Origin: DATGUN01 sp035301285
GTDB taxonomy: Bacteria > Bacillota > Bacilli > Bacillales > Amphibacillaceae
Assembly (NCBI GenBank): GCA_035301285.1
Contig: DATGUN010000018.1
Location: forward strand, 18,535-82,534
Length of the DNA stretch: 64,000 nt
Reading direction: 5' to 3'
In this document: in pieces, positions 36,151-46,099 of the stretch
Numbering within the stretch: position 1 is the stretch's first letter
Layout: each line of letters starts with the position of its first letter
Made by a program: the position numbers and the translations under genes
The notes under the pieces: model-generated
Seen by the model: only the letters and a program-made list of their open reading frames with translations
Told to the model about the DNA's origin: nothing
Database searches by the model: none

Positions 36151-38220
36151 TTATACTCGATCCCAAAAACGTTGCTTACCGATTGCCTGGATAAATTGCT
36201 CCGAAAAATTTGTGTTATTAGCAGCAAAAACGACGCCCGACAGATTATTATCCTCCACATCATCGAAATAGGACTGTCCTGTTTTTGCGACCCCAATCGG
36301 TTTGAAGTGCTGATACCCTTCATTGATGTATTCCATGACATTCTGATCGAACATCAGCTGATCTTTCATCGTTCCACCCACAATATAATAAGAATCATAA
36401 AGGACAGGATATTTAGAGATGAATGTTTCATCAACTTCAATCTCAATACCGTCCGAACCTTTGACAACCCCCAGATTTTCACTGACGACTTCCATAAATA
36501 CCCCTTGTTTCTCCATTGCTTTCAATACATTTTTGACTTCATTGCCGTCAAACTCATTTCCGATGATAATCGCCACTTTTTGGGTGTATGCCGTATGTGG
36601 CATGCTCGATTCACTGAGTGTCGGGGTGCTTGCTGATACATCTACATGGTTCCCTTTCGGAGGGTTCACCCCGATATTTTCAGCAATCGCCGTTGCCATG
36701 CCAATATCCACATTACCGAACATATCAACAACTTGCTGTCTGACCGATTTACTTTTTACATATCCAAGGTGAAAATTGAACGTCTCGATGATTTGTTGCT
36801 GCTCGATTTCTGTCATACTGTTCCAGAACAACCGCGCCTGTGAAAAAAAGTCGTAAAACGAATCCCCTGGTCGTTCACGCGTTATCTCGCCTTCCACTTT
36901 GTCAGGATAATGGGTATATCCCCCTTCTTCAAACGTTGCTTCTTCCGGTGTATTGCCTGCCATGGAATTCTCATGGTAGTGGATGGCATCTGTATCGACA
37001 CGATACTTGGAATAGCTATCACGTTCATTTGTATTCACTTCTGAGACTGGTTTATTGATCGGTATCTCATTGATATTTCCTGTACCCAGGCGATGATAAT
37101 CGGTATCTCTATACGCAAATGACCGACCTTGCAGGACGGGGTCATTGGTGAAGTCAATTCCGGGGACAACAGTCGACGGATCAAAAGAAACTTGCTCTTC
37201 TTCCGCAAAATGATTATCAACAAGCCGGTTTAAAGTCATTTTTCCGATGATATCGACAGGAATCACATTTTCCGGCCATAATTTCGTATCATCCAAAATA
37301 TCAAAATCATACTTGAACTGATCTTTCTCATTGATCAATTGGACACCCAGTTCATATTCGGGATAAGCGCCGCGTTTGATGGCTTCATGTAAATCACGCC
37401 TGTGGAAATCGGGATCCACTCCCCCGATATAGTTTACTTCATCCAACATCAGCGAATGAAATCCAAGTACGGGTTTCCACACAAACCGTACAAACGTGGA
37501 CTTTCCATCTTCATTGATAAAACGAAATGTATTGACTGGCCAGGCTTCCATCATACGCCAACTTCTTGGTCGCCCGCGATGCGACATCAACCACATGATG
37601 AAATGTGCGATTTCCTGGTTGTTGGCAACATAATCCCATGCATGATCATGAGCTACGGTCGCTTGAGGTACATCCGTTTGAGGATGTGGTTTAACAGCAT
37701 GTACAAAATCAGCAAATTTCATCGCATCCATGACTGAAAAAACAGCGAATGAAAGCGCTAGATTATCATAATTACCTTCTTCTGTGTAAAATTTCGTTGC
37801 AAAACCACGGATATCTATTGCCGTATCTTTCGAGCCTTTACTGCCGATAAAATTGGAGAAACGAACAAATACAGGCGTTTTTATGCCTGGGGTCTGAAGG
37901 AAACCGGCTTTCGTGACATGGCTCATCGATTTGTATAACTCAAATTCACCATACGCCCCGTCCCCTCTGGCATGTACAACCTTTTCCGGTATGCGCTCCC
38001 GATTGAAATGGGATTGCTTTTTGTAAAAGTGAAAATCCTGAAAAAGTGTAGGACCACGTTTTCCGGCACGGAGTGACCAACGATCATTGGAAACCTTCGT
38101 CCCACCGTCCGTCGACAATTTACTTCCCGGTCCCGTATTTTTCTCATGATGTTCTTGCATCTGTTTCTGTTTACGATTATCATCTTGTTCTCCGTTTTTA
38201 TGATGATTATTTTTGTCCAT
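36151..38220 (-). CDS. katE: Large-subunit catalase with C-terminal DJ-1/GATase-like domain
   Basis: 689 residues from ATG 38220 (GGTTAGGTGA upstream). Clade-2 catalase core (about 60-500) with distal histidine in [38 protein letters not shown] and the heme-ligand region [15 protein letters not shown]. The C-terminal ~160 residues form the DJ-1-like domain ([14 protein letters not shown]). Oddity: the stretch that normally reads GNNTPVFF is ALSFAVFS, so the distal asparagine is lost. Activity may be altered. Monocistronic, divergent from the ECF sigma gene. Confidence 0.88.
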   Translation of the reverse strand: MDKNNHHKNGEQDDNRKQKQMQEHHEKNTGPGSKLSTDGGTKVSNDRWSLRAGKRGPTLFQDFHFYKKQSHFNRERIPEKVVHARGDGAYGEFELYKSMSHVTKAGFLQTPGIKTPVFVRFSNFIGSKGSKDTAIDIRGFATKFYTEEGNYDNLALSFAVFSVMDAMKFADFVHAVKPHPQTDVPQATVAHDHAWDYVANNQEIAHFIMWLMSHRGRPRSWRMMEAWPVNTFRFINEDGKSTFVRFVWKPVLGFHSLMLDEVNYIGGVDPDFHRRDLHEAIKRGAYPEYELGVQLINEKDQFKYDFDILDDTKLWPENVIPVDIIGKMTLNRLVDNHFAEEEQVSFDPSTVVPGIDFTNDPVLQGRSFAYRDTDYHRLGTGNINEIPINKPVSEVNTNERDSYSKYRVDTDAIHYHENSMAGNTPEEATFEEGGYTHYPDKVEGEITRERPGDSFYDFFSQARLFWNSMTEIEQQQIIETFNFHLGYVKSKSVRQQVVDMFGNVDIGMATAIAENIGVNPPKGNHVDVSASTPTLSESSMPHTAYTQKVAIIIGNEFDGNEVKNVLKAMEKQGVFMEVVSENLGVVKGSDGIEIEVDETFISKYPVLYDSYYIVGGTMKDQLMFDQNVMEYINEGYQHFKPIGVAKTGQSYFDDVEDNNLSGVVFAANNTNFSEQFIQAIGKQRFWDRV

Positions 38221-38248
38221 GTTCAATCACCTAACCTTTATTGAGAGT

Positions 38249-38273
38249 TGTCACACGTTATCATTGTGTGACA
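38249..38273 (-). promoter_or_regulatory. Inverted repeat upstream of katE
   Basis: TGTCACAC (38249-38256) and GTGTGACA (38266-38273) are perfect 8-bp arms around nine bases, about 30 bases before the katE start. It does not look like a PerR box. Operator or 5'-UTR hairpin. Confidence 0.5.
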
Positions 38274-38418
38274 TTAAATGTTCTTTATTCATATCATTCA
38301 TTTTAACTGACTTCTTTCTGCCAATTCCTGCGACGAATTTCCCGTGCATACGTCTAAGTAATAGAGTTATAATGAACTGGAATCATAGAATTCCATTTTC
38401 ATATACCTAGAAGCATTT

Positions 38419-38464
38419 ATTGACCGTATGAGTGACATTAGAAGAAAAGGCACACTCAGTCAAT
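38419..38464 (+). other. Hairpin in the leader of the ECF sigma gene
   Basis: ATTGAC-cgta-TGAGTG (38419-38434) pairs with CACTCAGTCAAT (38453-38464): 12 bp with a four-base bulge, about 25 bases before the ribosome binding site. No T run follows. Confidence 0.4.
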
Positions 38465-38502
38465 GAACATTATCCAGTCTTTTACAAAGGAGGCTGATGT
38501 GA

Positions 38503-39030
38503 TTGCCGGATAAAGCGATGCATCAAGAACAGATCATCAATTGGTATGACGACTATAGCATGCCGATTTTCAAATATATTTTAAAAATGCTCAAAGATGC
38601 CGAACAAGCTGAAGATTTAACCCAAGACACTTTTATCAAAGCGTATAAATACTTAATGAAAGATAAAGACGTTACATATCCCAAAACATTTTTATACCGG
38701 ATTGCCCACAATTTGACCATTGATTACATTCGGAAAAAAGCTCCGATTCGTATGATGGCTGATTTCTTTACACAACAAAAAGATGCCGGACCTTCGATTG
38801 AATCGATCATTGAAATAAAAGAAACGTCACAGGAACTCTACGATGTCCTATCCAATTTGAAGTCGACCTATCGCAGTGCCATCATATTGCGTAAAATCGA
38901 TGGGTTTTCAGTCAAAGAGACCGCACACATATTACAATGGTCTGAGAGTAAAGTGAAGTCGACGTTATCGCGAGGATTACAGGCATTGGAAAAGGAATTA
39001 GACAAAGGTGGTGTCATCCATGAGACATAA
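38503..39030 (+). CDS. ECF-type RNA polymerase sigma factor
   Basis: 175 residues, TTG start nine bases after AAGGAGG. Region 2 at about 15-80 (IFKYILKMLKDAEQAEDLTQDTFIKAYKYL cut to AEDLTQDTFIKAY, then IAHNLTIDYIRKK) and region 4 at about 115-170 (LKSTYRSAIILRKIDGFSVK, SESKVKSTLSRG). Resembles Bacillus envelope-stress sigma factors such as SigX/SigV. Its stop overlaps the start of the anti-sigma gene. It likely controls its own operon and cell-envelope genes. Confidence 0.88.
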   Translation: MPDKAMHQEQIINWYDDYSMPIFKYILKMLKDAEQAEDLTQDTFIKAYKYLMKDKDVTYPKTFLYRIAHNLTIDYIRKKAPIRMMADFFTQQKDAGPSIESIIEIKETSQELYDVLSNLKSTYRSAIILRKIDGFSVKETAHILQWSESKVKSTLSRGLQALEKELDKGGVIHET

Positions 39031-40123
39031 TAAGCACATCGAAGAAAAACTAAACCAATTGAATGAAGGGATCACCTGGAAACATGAACGTCAAAAACAT
39101 GTTCGCAGGCGACTTGTACGTGAGATGGAACATGGCGGAAAAACAACAGGCACCTTTTTTAAACGAAAACTTATTCCAGCATTTTCACTTCTTCTCCTTA
39201 TCACAGTTGTATCGATGCTATTCTTGAGCGAATTCACAAGTCAGGATGTGGCCAAAAAAGGATTTCAACCATCACCTAGTATGGGTGACCGGCCCTCACA
39301 GATCGTTCATGATCAAGAAAATAATGATGAGAAAGAGGAAGATGAAACAACGCCTGATAACGATCATGAAAAAACACGTGATCATAATGATGAACAACAG
39401 CAAGAGACACCCGAGGAAAATAATGACACAGACACAAGTTCCGAAACTGACGATAGCCATGAAGCTGAAGATGAAAGTAAATCGGATGACCGCATCCTTT
39501 CGGAGCAAGAGGTACTTCAAGCCATTGAAAATGAAATGTCATCTGGCTTGGATGTCAGACTTCCTGATAGCCTTCCACTTGGAGAGGGACAACATTTAAC
39601 AGCTACCACCAAGTCGGGGACAGATCATTATGAGGTTACGTTCTATGCACATAACCAACCTATTCCGATCAACAACAAGCTACTCTTCAGTGATGACAAT
39701 CCAGCAACCGTGGTAGCCCGTGTCACAGTGACACAATTCGATACACAAGAGGAAGCGGATGATGAGGTTTCATACGAAGAATTTGATGAAGAATCCGGTA
39801 AAGAAGTAGATCTAAGCAACGAACTATCCGGTTATCAAGATGCAGGTGCAGGTTCCATATCGACCGGATTCAATATGGGACGTTGGGCACTGGCGACAAA
39901 GTCTTCCACCGAAAACGCCGAAAAAAGTGAAACGCTTGCTAAAGAGTCTATCGAATATTTACAAGATCACGTACTGCCGATTCCGAAGCAAAATGGATAT
40001 GCCCATCTAGATGCAGAAAATAATGATAACCGCATTATATGGGAAAAAGAAACCACCGTGTATACCATCGATCAAGTTGCTAATCCGATGGATGCACTCG
40101 ATATCGCGACAGATTACCCATAA
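39020..40123 (+). CDS. Membrane-anchored anti-sigma factor
   Basis: 367 residues from ATG 39020 (AAAGGTGG eight bases upstream), overlapping the sigma gene by 11 bases. The cytoplasmic N-terminus (about 1-45) should bind the sigma factor; one membrane segment (LIPAFSLLLLITVVSMLFL) follows, then a very acidic, low-complexity stalk rich in Asp/Glu/Asn/Thr and a folded C-terminal extracellular domain. No zinc-binding anti-sigma motif. Layout matches RsiX-like proteins. Function deduced from gene order. Confidence 0.75.
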   Translation: MRHNKHIEEKLNQLNEGITWKHERQKHVRRRLVREMEHGGKTTGTFFKRKLIPAFSLLLLITVVSMLFLSEFTSQDVAKKGFQPSPSMGDRPSQIVHDQENNDEKEEDETTPDNDHEKTRDHNDEQQQETPEENNDTDTSSETDDSHEAEDESKSDDRILSEQEVLQAIENEMSSGLDVRLPDSLPLGEGQHLTATTKSGTDHYEVTFYAHNQPIPINNKLLFSDDNPATVVARVTVTQFDTQEEADDEVSYEEFDEESGKEVDLSNELSGYQDAGAGSISTGFNMGRWALATKSSTENAEKSETLAKESIEYLQDHVLPIPKQNGYAHLDAENNDNRIIWEKETTVYTIDQVANPMDALDIATDYP

Positions 40124-40197
40124 TAATATGCAGCCAATCTATGAAAACAACATTCTTTCATGCCATAATAGAGAAAGTAAAAAGGGGACATCACACC

Positions 40198-41688
40198 ATG
40201 TTAAAACGCATCACAACATTGGGGTGGCTGATGATTGCCATGATAGTTTTCCTGGTTTTGACAGGGATGAATCATTTAACACACGATAAGCCAAAACAAG
40301 CAGCCAACCAATTCGAACGAGAGACTGAAGTACATCCAAAAGAGAAAATCCCCAGTCAATACCCTGACATACACATATTGCTGGAAACAAAAGAAACAGA
40401 TGCGTACCATCTATCCATCGAAACACCTGTTACAAAGAGTGACGTCATCAACACAGAACTAAAAGACTGGATTGAAAGACAAAAAGACCATTTCATAGAA
40501 AAATCCGATCAAGAAGAGGATTCAACATTACATATCGGAGTCACCATCACTCAGATAACAGACAGCTATTATCAGATACAATTTAAAACAGAGAAAGCAA
40601 ATGAAGGTACACAGACTGAAATGTTTAACGTCGATATTGAAAATGACCGCATTTTGACCCCTGGTGATGTACTCGACATGGATGATAGTACGCTTCATAC
40701 GATTTTGCAACAAGCCAAAGAGAACAAGGGTGATTCAAACATCCCAGATGACCGGTTGGAAGAAATGGTCAATGATCCTGATACATGGAATTGGGGGATC
40801 AACAGTGATGTCTTAACGTTATATCCAGATGTGGCTGATGATTCCGGAAATACAATAACAACATCAGTTGATATACCCCTTGATTCTTTGTATTTGCACG
40901 CTGCAGATGACATTGTTGATATCATTGATATGCCAGAAGAACAAGTACAGGATATGGAAAAGGCTGTCCAAGCTGAAAAAGAGCGCATCGAACGTGAGAA
41001 GAAGAAAAAAGAAGAAGAGCAAGCAGCCAAGGAAAAAGCGAAACAAGAAGCAAAAAACAATAAAGCGGCAGATAAAAACGAGAAGTATGTCGCATTGACC
41101 TTTGACGATGGACCAAGCTCTGAAGTGACACCCCGTGTACTGGATACATTAGCAAAACACGGCGCAGTGGCAACCTTTTTCATGCTTGGCACTGAAGTGG
41201 AGGCACACCCTGAAACGGCTAAACAAGTAGCGAACGCGGGACATGAAATCGGGAACCATACAAAAAATCATACAGATCTAACAACGCTCAGTCCTGAAGG
41301 TATCCAGTCGGAAATCAACGATACGAGCAATACCATCGAACAAGCAACCGGAACAAGACCCTACCTGGTCAGGGCACCATACGGCGCATACAATGATTCA
41401 GTCATTCAAACGATTGCAGCTAATGGAGATGCTCTTGCCCTTTGGTCCGTTGATTCAAAAGATTGGCAGAGTCGGAACGCCAATGCAGTATATAACGAGG
41501 TGTTGCAAAACGTCACGTCCGGTTCCATTGTATTAATGCACGATATTCACCCTACAACAGCGGATGCCCTTGATGATTTATTGACTTCATTGGAGGAACG
41601 CGGGTACCAATTTATCACCGTATCTCAGCTTCTGGAAAGGCAAGGTTCTGACGGATCCGGTCCTTTTTATGGATATACCAAAAAATAG
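40198..41688 (+). CDS. PdaC-like polysaccharide deacetylase
   Basis: 496 residues from ATG 40198 (AAGGGGA upstream). N-terminal membrane anchor, a DUF3298-like domain (about 60-230), a highly charged EK-rich coiled coil, then a NodB domain: TFDDGP (near residue 302), HTKNHTD metal site, RAPYGAYND, WSVDSKDW and SIVLMHDIHP. Such enzymes remove acetyl groups from peptidoglycan sugars outside the membrane. It follows the sigma/anti-sigma pair in the same direction, so it is a likely target of that regulon. Confidence 0.88.
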   Translation: MLKRITTLGWLMIAMIVFLVLTGMNHLTHDKPKQAANQFERETEVHPKEKIPSQYPDIHILLETKETDAYHLSIETPVTKSDVINTELKDWIERQKDHFIEKSDQEEDSTLHIGVTITQITDSYYQIQFKTEKANEGTQTEMFNVDIENDRILTPGDVLDMDDSTLHTILQQAKENKGDSNIPDDRLEEMVNDPDTWNWGINSDVLTLYPDVADDSGNTITTSVDIPLDSLYLHAADDIVDIIDMPEEQVQDMEKAVQAEKERIEREKKKKEEEQAAKEKAKQEAKNNKAADKNEKYVALTFDDGPSSEVTPRVLDTLAKHGAVATFFMLGTEVEAHPETAKQVANAGHEIGNHTKNHTDLTTLSPEGIQSEINDTSNTIEQATGTRPYLVRAPYGAYNDSVIQTIAANGDALALWSVDSKDWQSRNANAVYNEVLQNVTSGSIVLMHDIHPTTADALDDLLTSLEERGYQFITVSQLLERQGSDGSGPFYGYTKK

Positions 41689-41696
41689 ACTCATAG

Positions 41697-41743
41697 AAAA
41701 GCCTGATCACTCACCCAAAATACGGATAAGCGATCAGGCTGTT
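41697..41743. terminator. Bidirectional terminator between pdaC-like and hydrolase genes
   Basis: GCCTGATC (41701-41708) pairs with GATCAGGC (41732-41739). TGTTTG follows on the plus strand and TTTTC on the minus strand. Confidence 0.65.
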
Positions 41744-41798
41744 TGATTCAACCTTGGTTAAACAATACAAATACCCTGATTGTTAAAATCTCTTTCAA

Positions 41799-42731
41799 TC
41801 ATGATTCCATAACATGGCTCACAAAGTTTATGATACCGGACTCCACTTCATCACGAATGGCGCGGTGATTATGAATTTCGTGGCGGAATCCTGAATATAA
41901 TTTCGTCGTCACCTCATGCCCAGTTTCAGTGAGCCAGTTTGATACAGCATAGACCCCTTCTCCATATCCACCGACTGGATCTTGATCGCCAGCGATATTG
42001 TACACGGGAATCTGTGCGGGGACTTTTTCAGCCCACTCGGTACCGACAATCGTTACCATCATCATGGCAAAATCATGTAGTGAACGAACATTCGGTGGTG
42101 AGGTGAAATTATTAAATGGGTCATTCGCATGATCGCTGACGACATCAGGATCACTGCTGACCCAGTCATTTGGTGTATTCGGCGCTTCAATCCGTTCTGT
42201 CATCCAACCAAGCAACTGATCGACGTATTTCGGATCCACTACCTCACCATTTCCCGCATCCATTTCATTTTTAAGTGTTGCAGCGACTTCCTTGGCCACA
42301 GGGAACACGCCCGAAGTTCCACATATGATGAGTCCTGCCATACCTTCACCGTATTTAGCTGCATAAATTCTCGCAATCATCGATCCCATGCTATGGCCGA
42401 ACATGAAATAAGGGATATCGGGATGGGCTTCTTGGACAATTCCCCGGAGTGTATGTTCATCTTCTGCCATCGTCATATGACCCTTGTCTCCCCAATCACT
42501 CCAATTCCCCGAGTCAAAAGCTGTTTTACCATGCCCGACATGATCATCTGCCGCAACAACAAACCCTGCTTCGTTCAGCGTCAAGATCATATGCAAATAA
42601 CGTCTGGAATGTTCACCGAAACCATGAACGATTTGAATGACTCCTCTCGGTTTGCGGATAGGTGTGTATATCCAGCCTTTAACCGTTTCCTTTTCGTTAA
42701 AAGATGTAAAACTGACCTCTTGAATAGCCAT
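41799..42731 (-). CDS. Alpha/beta hydrolase, lysophospholipase/monoacylglycerol lipase type
   Basis: 310 residues, ATG after AAGGAGG. The nucleophile elbow is FGHSMGSMIA (Ser114), with oxyanion region VHGFGEHSRRY, acid in AGDQDPVGG and histidine in GFRHEIHN. Close in pattern to the Bacillus YtpA group of lysophospholipases. No signal peptide, so cytoplasmic or membrane-associated. Single gene. Substrate not determinable. Confidence 0.85.
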   Translation of the reverse strand: MAIQEVSFTSFNEKETVKGWIYTPIRKPRGVIQIVHGFGEHSRRYLHMILTLNEAGFVVAADDHVGHGKTAFDSGNWSDWGDKGHMTMAEDEHTLRGIVQEAHPDIPYFMFGHSMGSMIARIYAAKYGEGMAGLIICGTSGVFPVAKEVAATLKNEMDAGNGEVVDPKYVDQLLGWMTERIEAPNTPNDWVSSDPDVVSDHANDPFNNFTSPPNVRSLHDFAMMMVTIVGTEWAEKVPAQIPVYNIAGDQDPVGGYGEGVYAVSNWLTETGHEVTTKLYSGFRHEIHNHRAIRDEVESGIINFVSHVMES

Positions 42732-42865
42732 GTTATCCTCCTTCTATTGTCAAATGCCATCTGATTGAATGTGCTATGTTAGATCGGCAAAGTAAATACC
42801 ACTTATCTTTATACATACTGAATGCACTTTCTGAAAAACATGTCATGCGTTCATGCACACTGGAA

Positions 42866-43180
42866 CTACTCAAGTACAACCGCCGTCCCATACGCAATGA
42901 CTTCAGAAGCCATGCTCATTATTTCGGACGTTTGATAGCGCATCCCGACAATGGCGTTTGCGCCTCTTTCTTCAGCTTCCCGGATCATACGTTTCACAGC
43001 GATATGCCTTGCTTTTTTCATGAGACCTGAATAATCGTCAATTTCCCCGCCGATCAAATTTTTAATACCAGCACCTATATCATGTCCGATATTTTTGGCT
43101 TCGACAGTGCTCCCCTGAACCAAACCCTTTACTTCGGTTACACCCTTTCCTGGTACATCATCCGTCGTCACAATAAGCAT
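42866..43180 (-). CDS. YbjQ/UPF0145 family protein
   Basis: 104 residues, ATG after GGGGGAGG. MLIVTTDDVPGKGVTEVKG start, GGEIDDYSGLMKKARHIA and GANAIVGMRY are typical of this small pentamer-forming family, sometimes called heavy-metal-binding. Function unknown; cytoplasmic. Confidence 0.9.
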   Translation of the reverse strand: MLIVTTDDVPGKGVTEVKGLVQGSTVEAKNIGHDIGAGIKNLIGGEIDDYSGLMKKARHIAVKRMIREAEERGANAIVGMRYQTSEIMSMASEVIAYGTAVVLE

Positions 43181-43240
43181 ACGATTCCTCCCCCTGAATC
43201 AATCGTTTGTTGCTTGATTAAAAAGGCCTTGCTCTTGTCA

Positions 43241-43558
43241 TCACTCGGACTGTTTGACCATGACAGCATAGGCCCTGAAATTCCCGTCACTTACATTTTT
43301 TACTCCAAAATCTTCATCAGCGGCAATTGAAAACGTATCTCCCGCCGCGCAATCATATCGGTCACCATCAATCATAAATTGGCCTTCCCCTTCGAACCCC
43401 ATTATATAAAGATGACGATTGGGATGTTTGTGTGGAGGAAGTTCTTGGTCGGGCTTCAGATTTAAAACAAAAACCGTTTCATTATTTTGCCTGAATAGAT
43501 TATGTTTTGTAAACCGTTCATCAGCAAATGCCGTCTCTTGAATCCTCTTTTTTTCCAT
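43241..43558 (-). CDS. Cupin-domain protein
   Basis: 105 residues from ATG 43558, seven bases after GAGGGGG. Single cupin with LPPHKHPNRHLYIMGFEGEG carrying the metal-type histidines and a second motif FSIAADEDFGVKN. Small stand-alone cupins of this kind are enzymes or sensors; role unknown. A -10 TATACT and an inverted repeat lie directly upstream, so it appears to be individually regulated. Confidence 0.8.
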   Translation of the reverse strand: MEKKRIQETAFADERFTKHNLFRQNNETVFVLNLKPDQELPPHKHPNRHLYIMGFEGEGQFMIDGDRYDCAAGDTFSIAADEDFGVKNVSDGNFRAYAVMVKQSE

Positions 43559-43576
43559 TGTCATACCCCCTCGTAT

Positions 43577-43604
43577 AGTATATTTAGGCTTTCATTTTAG
43601 CCTA
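43577..43604 (-). promoter_or_regulatory. Promoter/operator of the cupin gene
   Basis: On the minus strand the -10 TATACT (43577-43582) is directly preceded by the inverted repeat TAGGCT-N8-AGCCTA (43585-43604), which occupies the -35/-10 spacer. Confidence 0.45.
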
Positions 43605-43650
43605 TTCATTCTAACTAATTTTCCTTAAAGTAAAGCTTATTAATAACTCC

Positions 43651-43818
43651 GTTACCTTTCAGTGCTGGCGGACGCTTTCCGCGGGCACGGCTTGAGCCTC
43701 CTCGTTCGCCTAAACCGCTCACTGTGGGGTCTCAAGACTCGTGGGATTGCTCTATCGTTTATCCCACCGAAACCATTTGCTGTTCCCGCAGGAGTCGCCG
43801 CCATCCGTTCCAGGTAAC
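43651..43818. repeat. Bacillaceae-type intergenic repeat (REP/MITE-like)
   Basis: A block much richer in GC than its surroundings, bounded by GTTACC and GGTAAC. Imperfect inverted arms read GGCGGACGCTTTCCGCGGG on one side and CCCGCAGGAGTCGCCGCC on the other. The same type of element recurs between genes in Bacillus-related genomes. Any short ORF inside is an artefact. Confidence 0.65.
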
Positions 43819-44088
43819 TTAGTTTGAACATTGCTAGATCATTAAGTGTTGCCAAAATGAACCTTGATAATCAAATATTTAATTATTATTCTCTTGACAT
43901 ATCACCGCAGGTCTTTCCCGAAAATAGGTAGAGAATGCGTCTTTACAGAATATCTATCTAAAGTGTAGCAAAGCTTCTACATTTAATCCACATTGAGTCA
44001 CGGTTCATATTGGGAGAACGATAGCTTGATCATGAAAAAGCACGCCTTCAGCTCTCGTATCAACACCATATGATATCATTGTCATCTA

Positions 44089-46011
44089 TTACATTCCCTG
44101 AAACAACAATCGTTTCAATAACGGTGCAAAACGATCCGGCAATTCGGATACGGAAGGTACCATGAGCCGTTTTTTTCCATAAATATTTTCCATCATCTCA
44201 TCTTCTTGTTCATCAACTTCTCCATCTGCCAAAAACATTCCGACAACCTCAATACCTTTTTTGCGTGCCTCAGAAACGGCCATATTGGTATCGACAATAC
44301 CGTTTTGATCGTAATTCATCGCCGCGGGCTCACCATCCGTAAAGACCAGAAGAAATTTATGCCTTTCAGGTCTTTCCATCAATGCTTCGGTCATCACGCG
44401 TATACTGAAGCCATCCCGATTATCCTCCTCAGGTTCCAGCTGCATGATTCGTGCACCGCTTTTGTCATATCCAGAGTCAAGAAAATCGTGAACATGATGA
44501 AAGTAATTCGGCTGTTTGGTTTCCGTCCCGACTGTCGCATCTTCCCAAAACCCGGTAATCGAATGTGGAATGCGTAATTTACTCAAGACTTCATGGAACA
44601 AAACAATGCCCCGTTTCGTCTCTTCCATTTTATTATGCATGGAAGCCGAGCAATCGACGAGCAACATGAATGCGGCATCCAGTTCTTCCGATTCATTCGA
44701 CTTTTTATAAAAAACGCGAGGATTATCTTCAACGACCAATGACAGAAGTTTTTTCGACAGACGCCCCATCAATAGATTGCTTGTTGGCGCATTCCGTTTA
44801 TGCTCAAGCGTTTTTTCAATGGCTGTTGTCAGACGCCTCTTGTATGAATCGATATCATCCTTGTATTGTTCATATGTTTCTTCTTCCTTTTCAGTTGGGT
44901 GTGTTGCTTGTTTATGGATAGCCATCGCATGCTTATTTTCCTCACCATACATGCTTTGACCGGAATCTCCCGCTTCGGATGTTTCTTGTTTATCAAGCGC
45001 TTCTATCTCTGAGTAATCGTTCTTTTCGCTTTTACCTGATGTCCCTTGCACAGAACCCATCGCCTGATCGCCATCCTCTGTTTCACGTGCATCACCGCCC
45101 ATGATGTTTGTCTTTGTACCAACATCAAGTTCAAATTGAAGAAAATTTTGTTTCCTGTCGTTGTTTTCATTTTCACGATGCCATGTAGAAAAAGGCTGAT
45201 CAAAGTATTCCTGGTTATCCTCGTCGACATCCTCCATATCTTCATTCGCAAGTGGGTCGGTTCGGGTCAATTCATCGTATAATGTATCTTTTGAATATGA
45301 CTCAATCTGTTTGATCGGGAATGTTAAATAGTCATTGATCATGTCAGGATATATGTCTTCCACCATGTGTACAATGCGTTCTGCCATCTGTGTCACATCA
45401 TCGGTTGATTGAGCAGCGAACATATCGAACAGCACTGGCTTCAACCTTTCCAATTGTATCAATTGCTCCTCTGTTGCTCCATGAAAATCCGGATCCGGTT
45501 CATCCGCATGGAGGACAAGATAAATCAAACAGAACAGCTCATCCATCGGGTAACCGCGTGTCACATTCGTGTCAAGTTGCGTGAAAAAATAATGTTTCAA
45601 TGTACGGGAGCGAATGTCGAAATCATGCTTTGTTCCGGGTCTCTTTTTTCGAATGATTTCTTCCAATCGTATATCTTCGAATAGTGAGGCTAGTTGAAGG
45701 GCAAAATTCTCATGCTTTTTTTCGTTCATTTTAGAAGTGAAATCCTGGAAAACGCGTATGTTTGTCAAATGTACAGATCCAATCGCACGTAACATGACAT
45801 CTGTTTTATAGCCAGCTGTCCGTTCTTCTTTCGAGACAACATCCCATAAACGGCGGCTCCCAGATATCTCTTTCTTCTTCAAGTCCACCGCCGAACCATA
45901 CGCATATACGAACTGAAAATCTTCTCGACCTGAAAACACACTTGTCAAATCCTGCAGAAGTAAATAGAGTTTCGTATCGACTTTCGCATCATCCCACCGG
46001 TTCCTTTTCAT
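44089..46011 (-). CDS. yojO: VWA-domain protein YojO (partner of a MoxR-type ATPase)
   Basis: 640 residues from ATG 46011, with AAAGGGTG upstream. Long N-terminal helical region, an acidic low-complexity middle (about 270-400), and a C-terminal von Willebrand A domain with the MIDAS start LLVDCSASM near residue 452 and the second element FTDGEPA. Pairs with the AAA+ ATPase just upstream, like CbbO/NorD with CbbQ/NorQ. Such pairs remodel or insert metal in client enzymes; the Bacillus client is unknown. Confidence 0.85.
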   Translation of the reverse strand: MKRNRWDDAKVDTKLYLLLQDLTSVFSGREDFQFVYAYGSAVDLKKKEISGSRRLWDVVSKEERTAGYKTDVMLRAIGSVHLTNIRVFQDFTSKMNEKKHENFALQLASLFEDIRLEEIIRKKRPGTKHDFDIRSRTLKHYFFTQLDTNVTRGYPMDELFCLIYLVLHADEPDPDFHGATEEQLIQLERLKPVLFDMFAAQSTDDVTQMAERIVHMVEDIYPDMINDYLTFPIKQIESYSKDTLYDELTRTDPLANEDMEDVDEDNQEYFDQPFSTWHRENENNDRKQNFLQFELDVGTKTNIMGGDARETEDGDQAMGSVQGTSGKSEKNDYSEIEALDKQETSEAGDSGQSMYGEENKHAMAIHKQATHPTEKEEETYEQYKDDIDSYKRRLTTAIEKTLEHKRNAPTSNLLMGRLSKKLLSLVVEDNPRVFYKKSNESEELDAAFMLLVDCSASMHNKMEETKRGIVLFHEVLSKLRIPHSITGFWEDATVGTETKQPNYFHHVHDFLDSGYDKSGARIMQLEPEEDNRDGFSIRVMTEALMERPERHKFLLVFTDGEPAAMNYDQNGIVDTNMAVSEARKKGIEVVGMFLADGEVDEQEDEMMENIYGKKRLMVPSVSELPDRFAPLLKRLLFQGM

Positions 46012-46099
46012 TGGGCACACCCTTTCAATTGCAGCAATATGGAAATGTATAATGAGGAAACAGTTTGGTCGGCAAGCTGGCTAACGTCATTTTGGCCCA

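Larger units (their letters stand above)
43559..44088. other. 530-bp intergenic region
   Basis: Holds the cupin promoter/operator and a GC-rich intergenic repeat (43651-43818). From 43820 to 44088 no gene, hairpin or promoter could be supported. Confidence 0.5.

Noticed and set aside
43652..43855. 67-codon minus-strand frame
   Set aside because: Falls within the GC-rich intergenic repeat and has no start signals.
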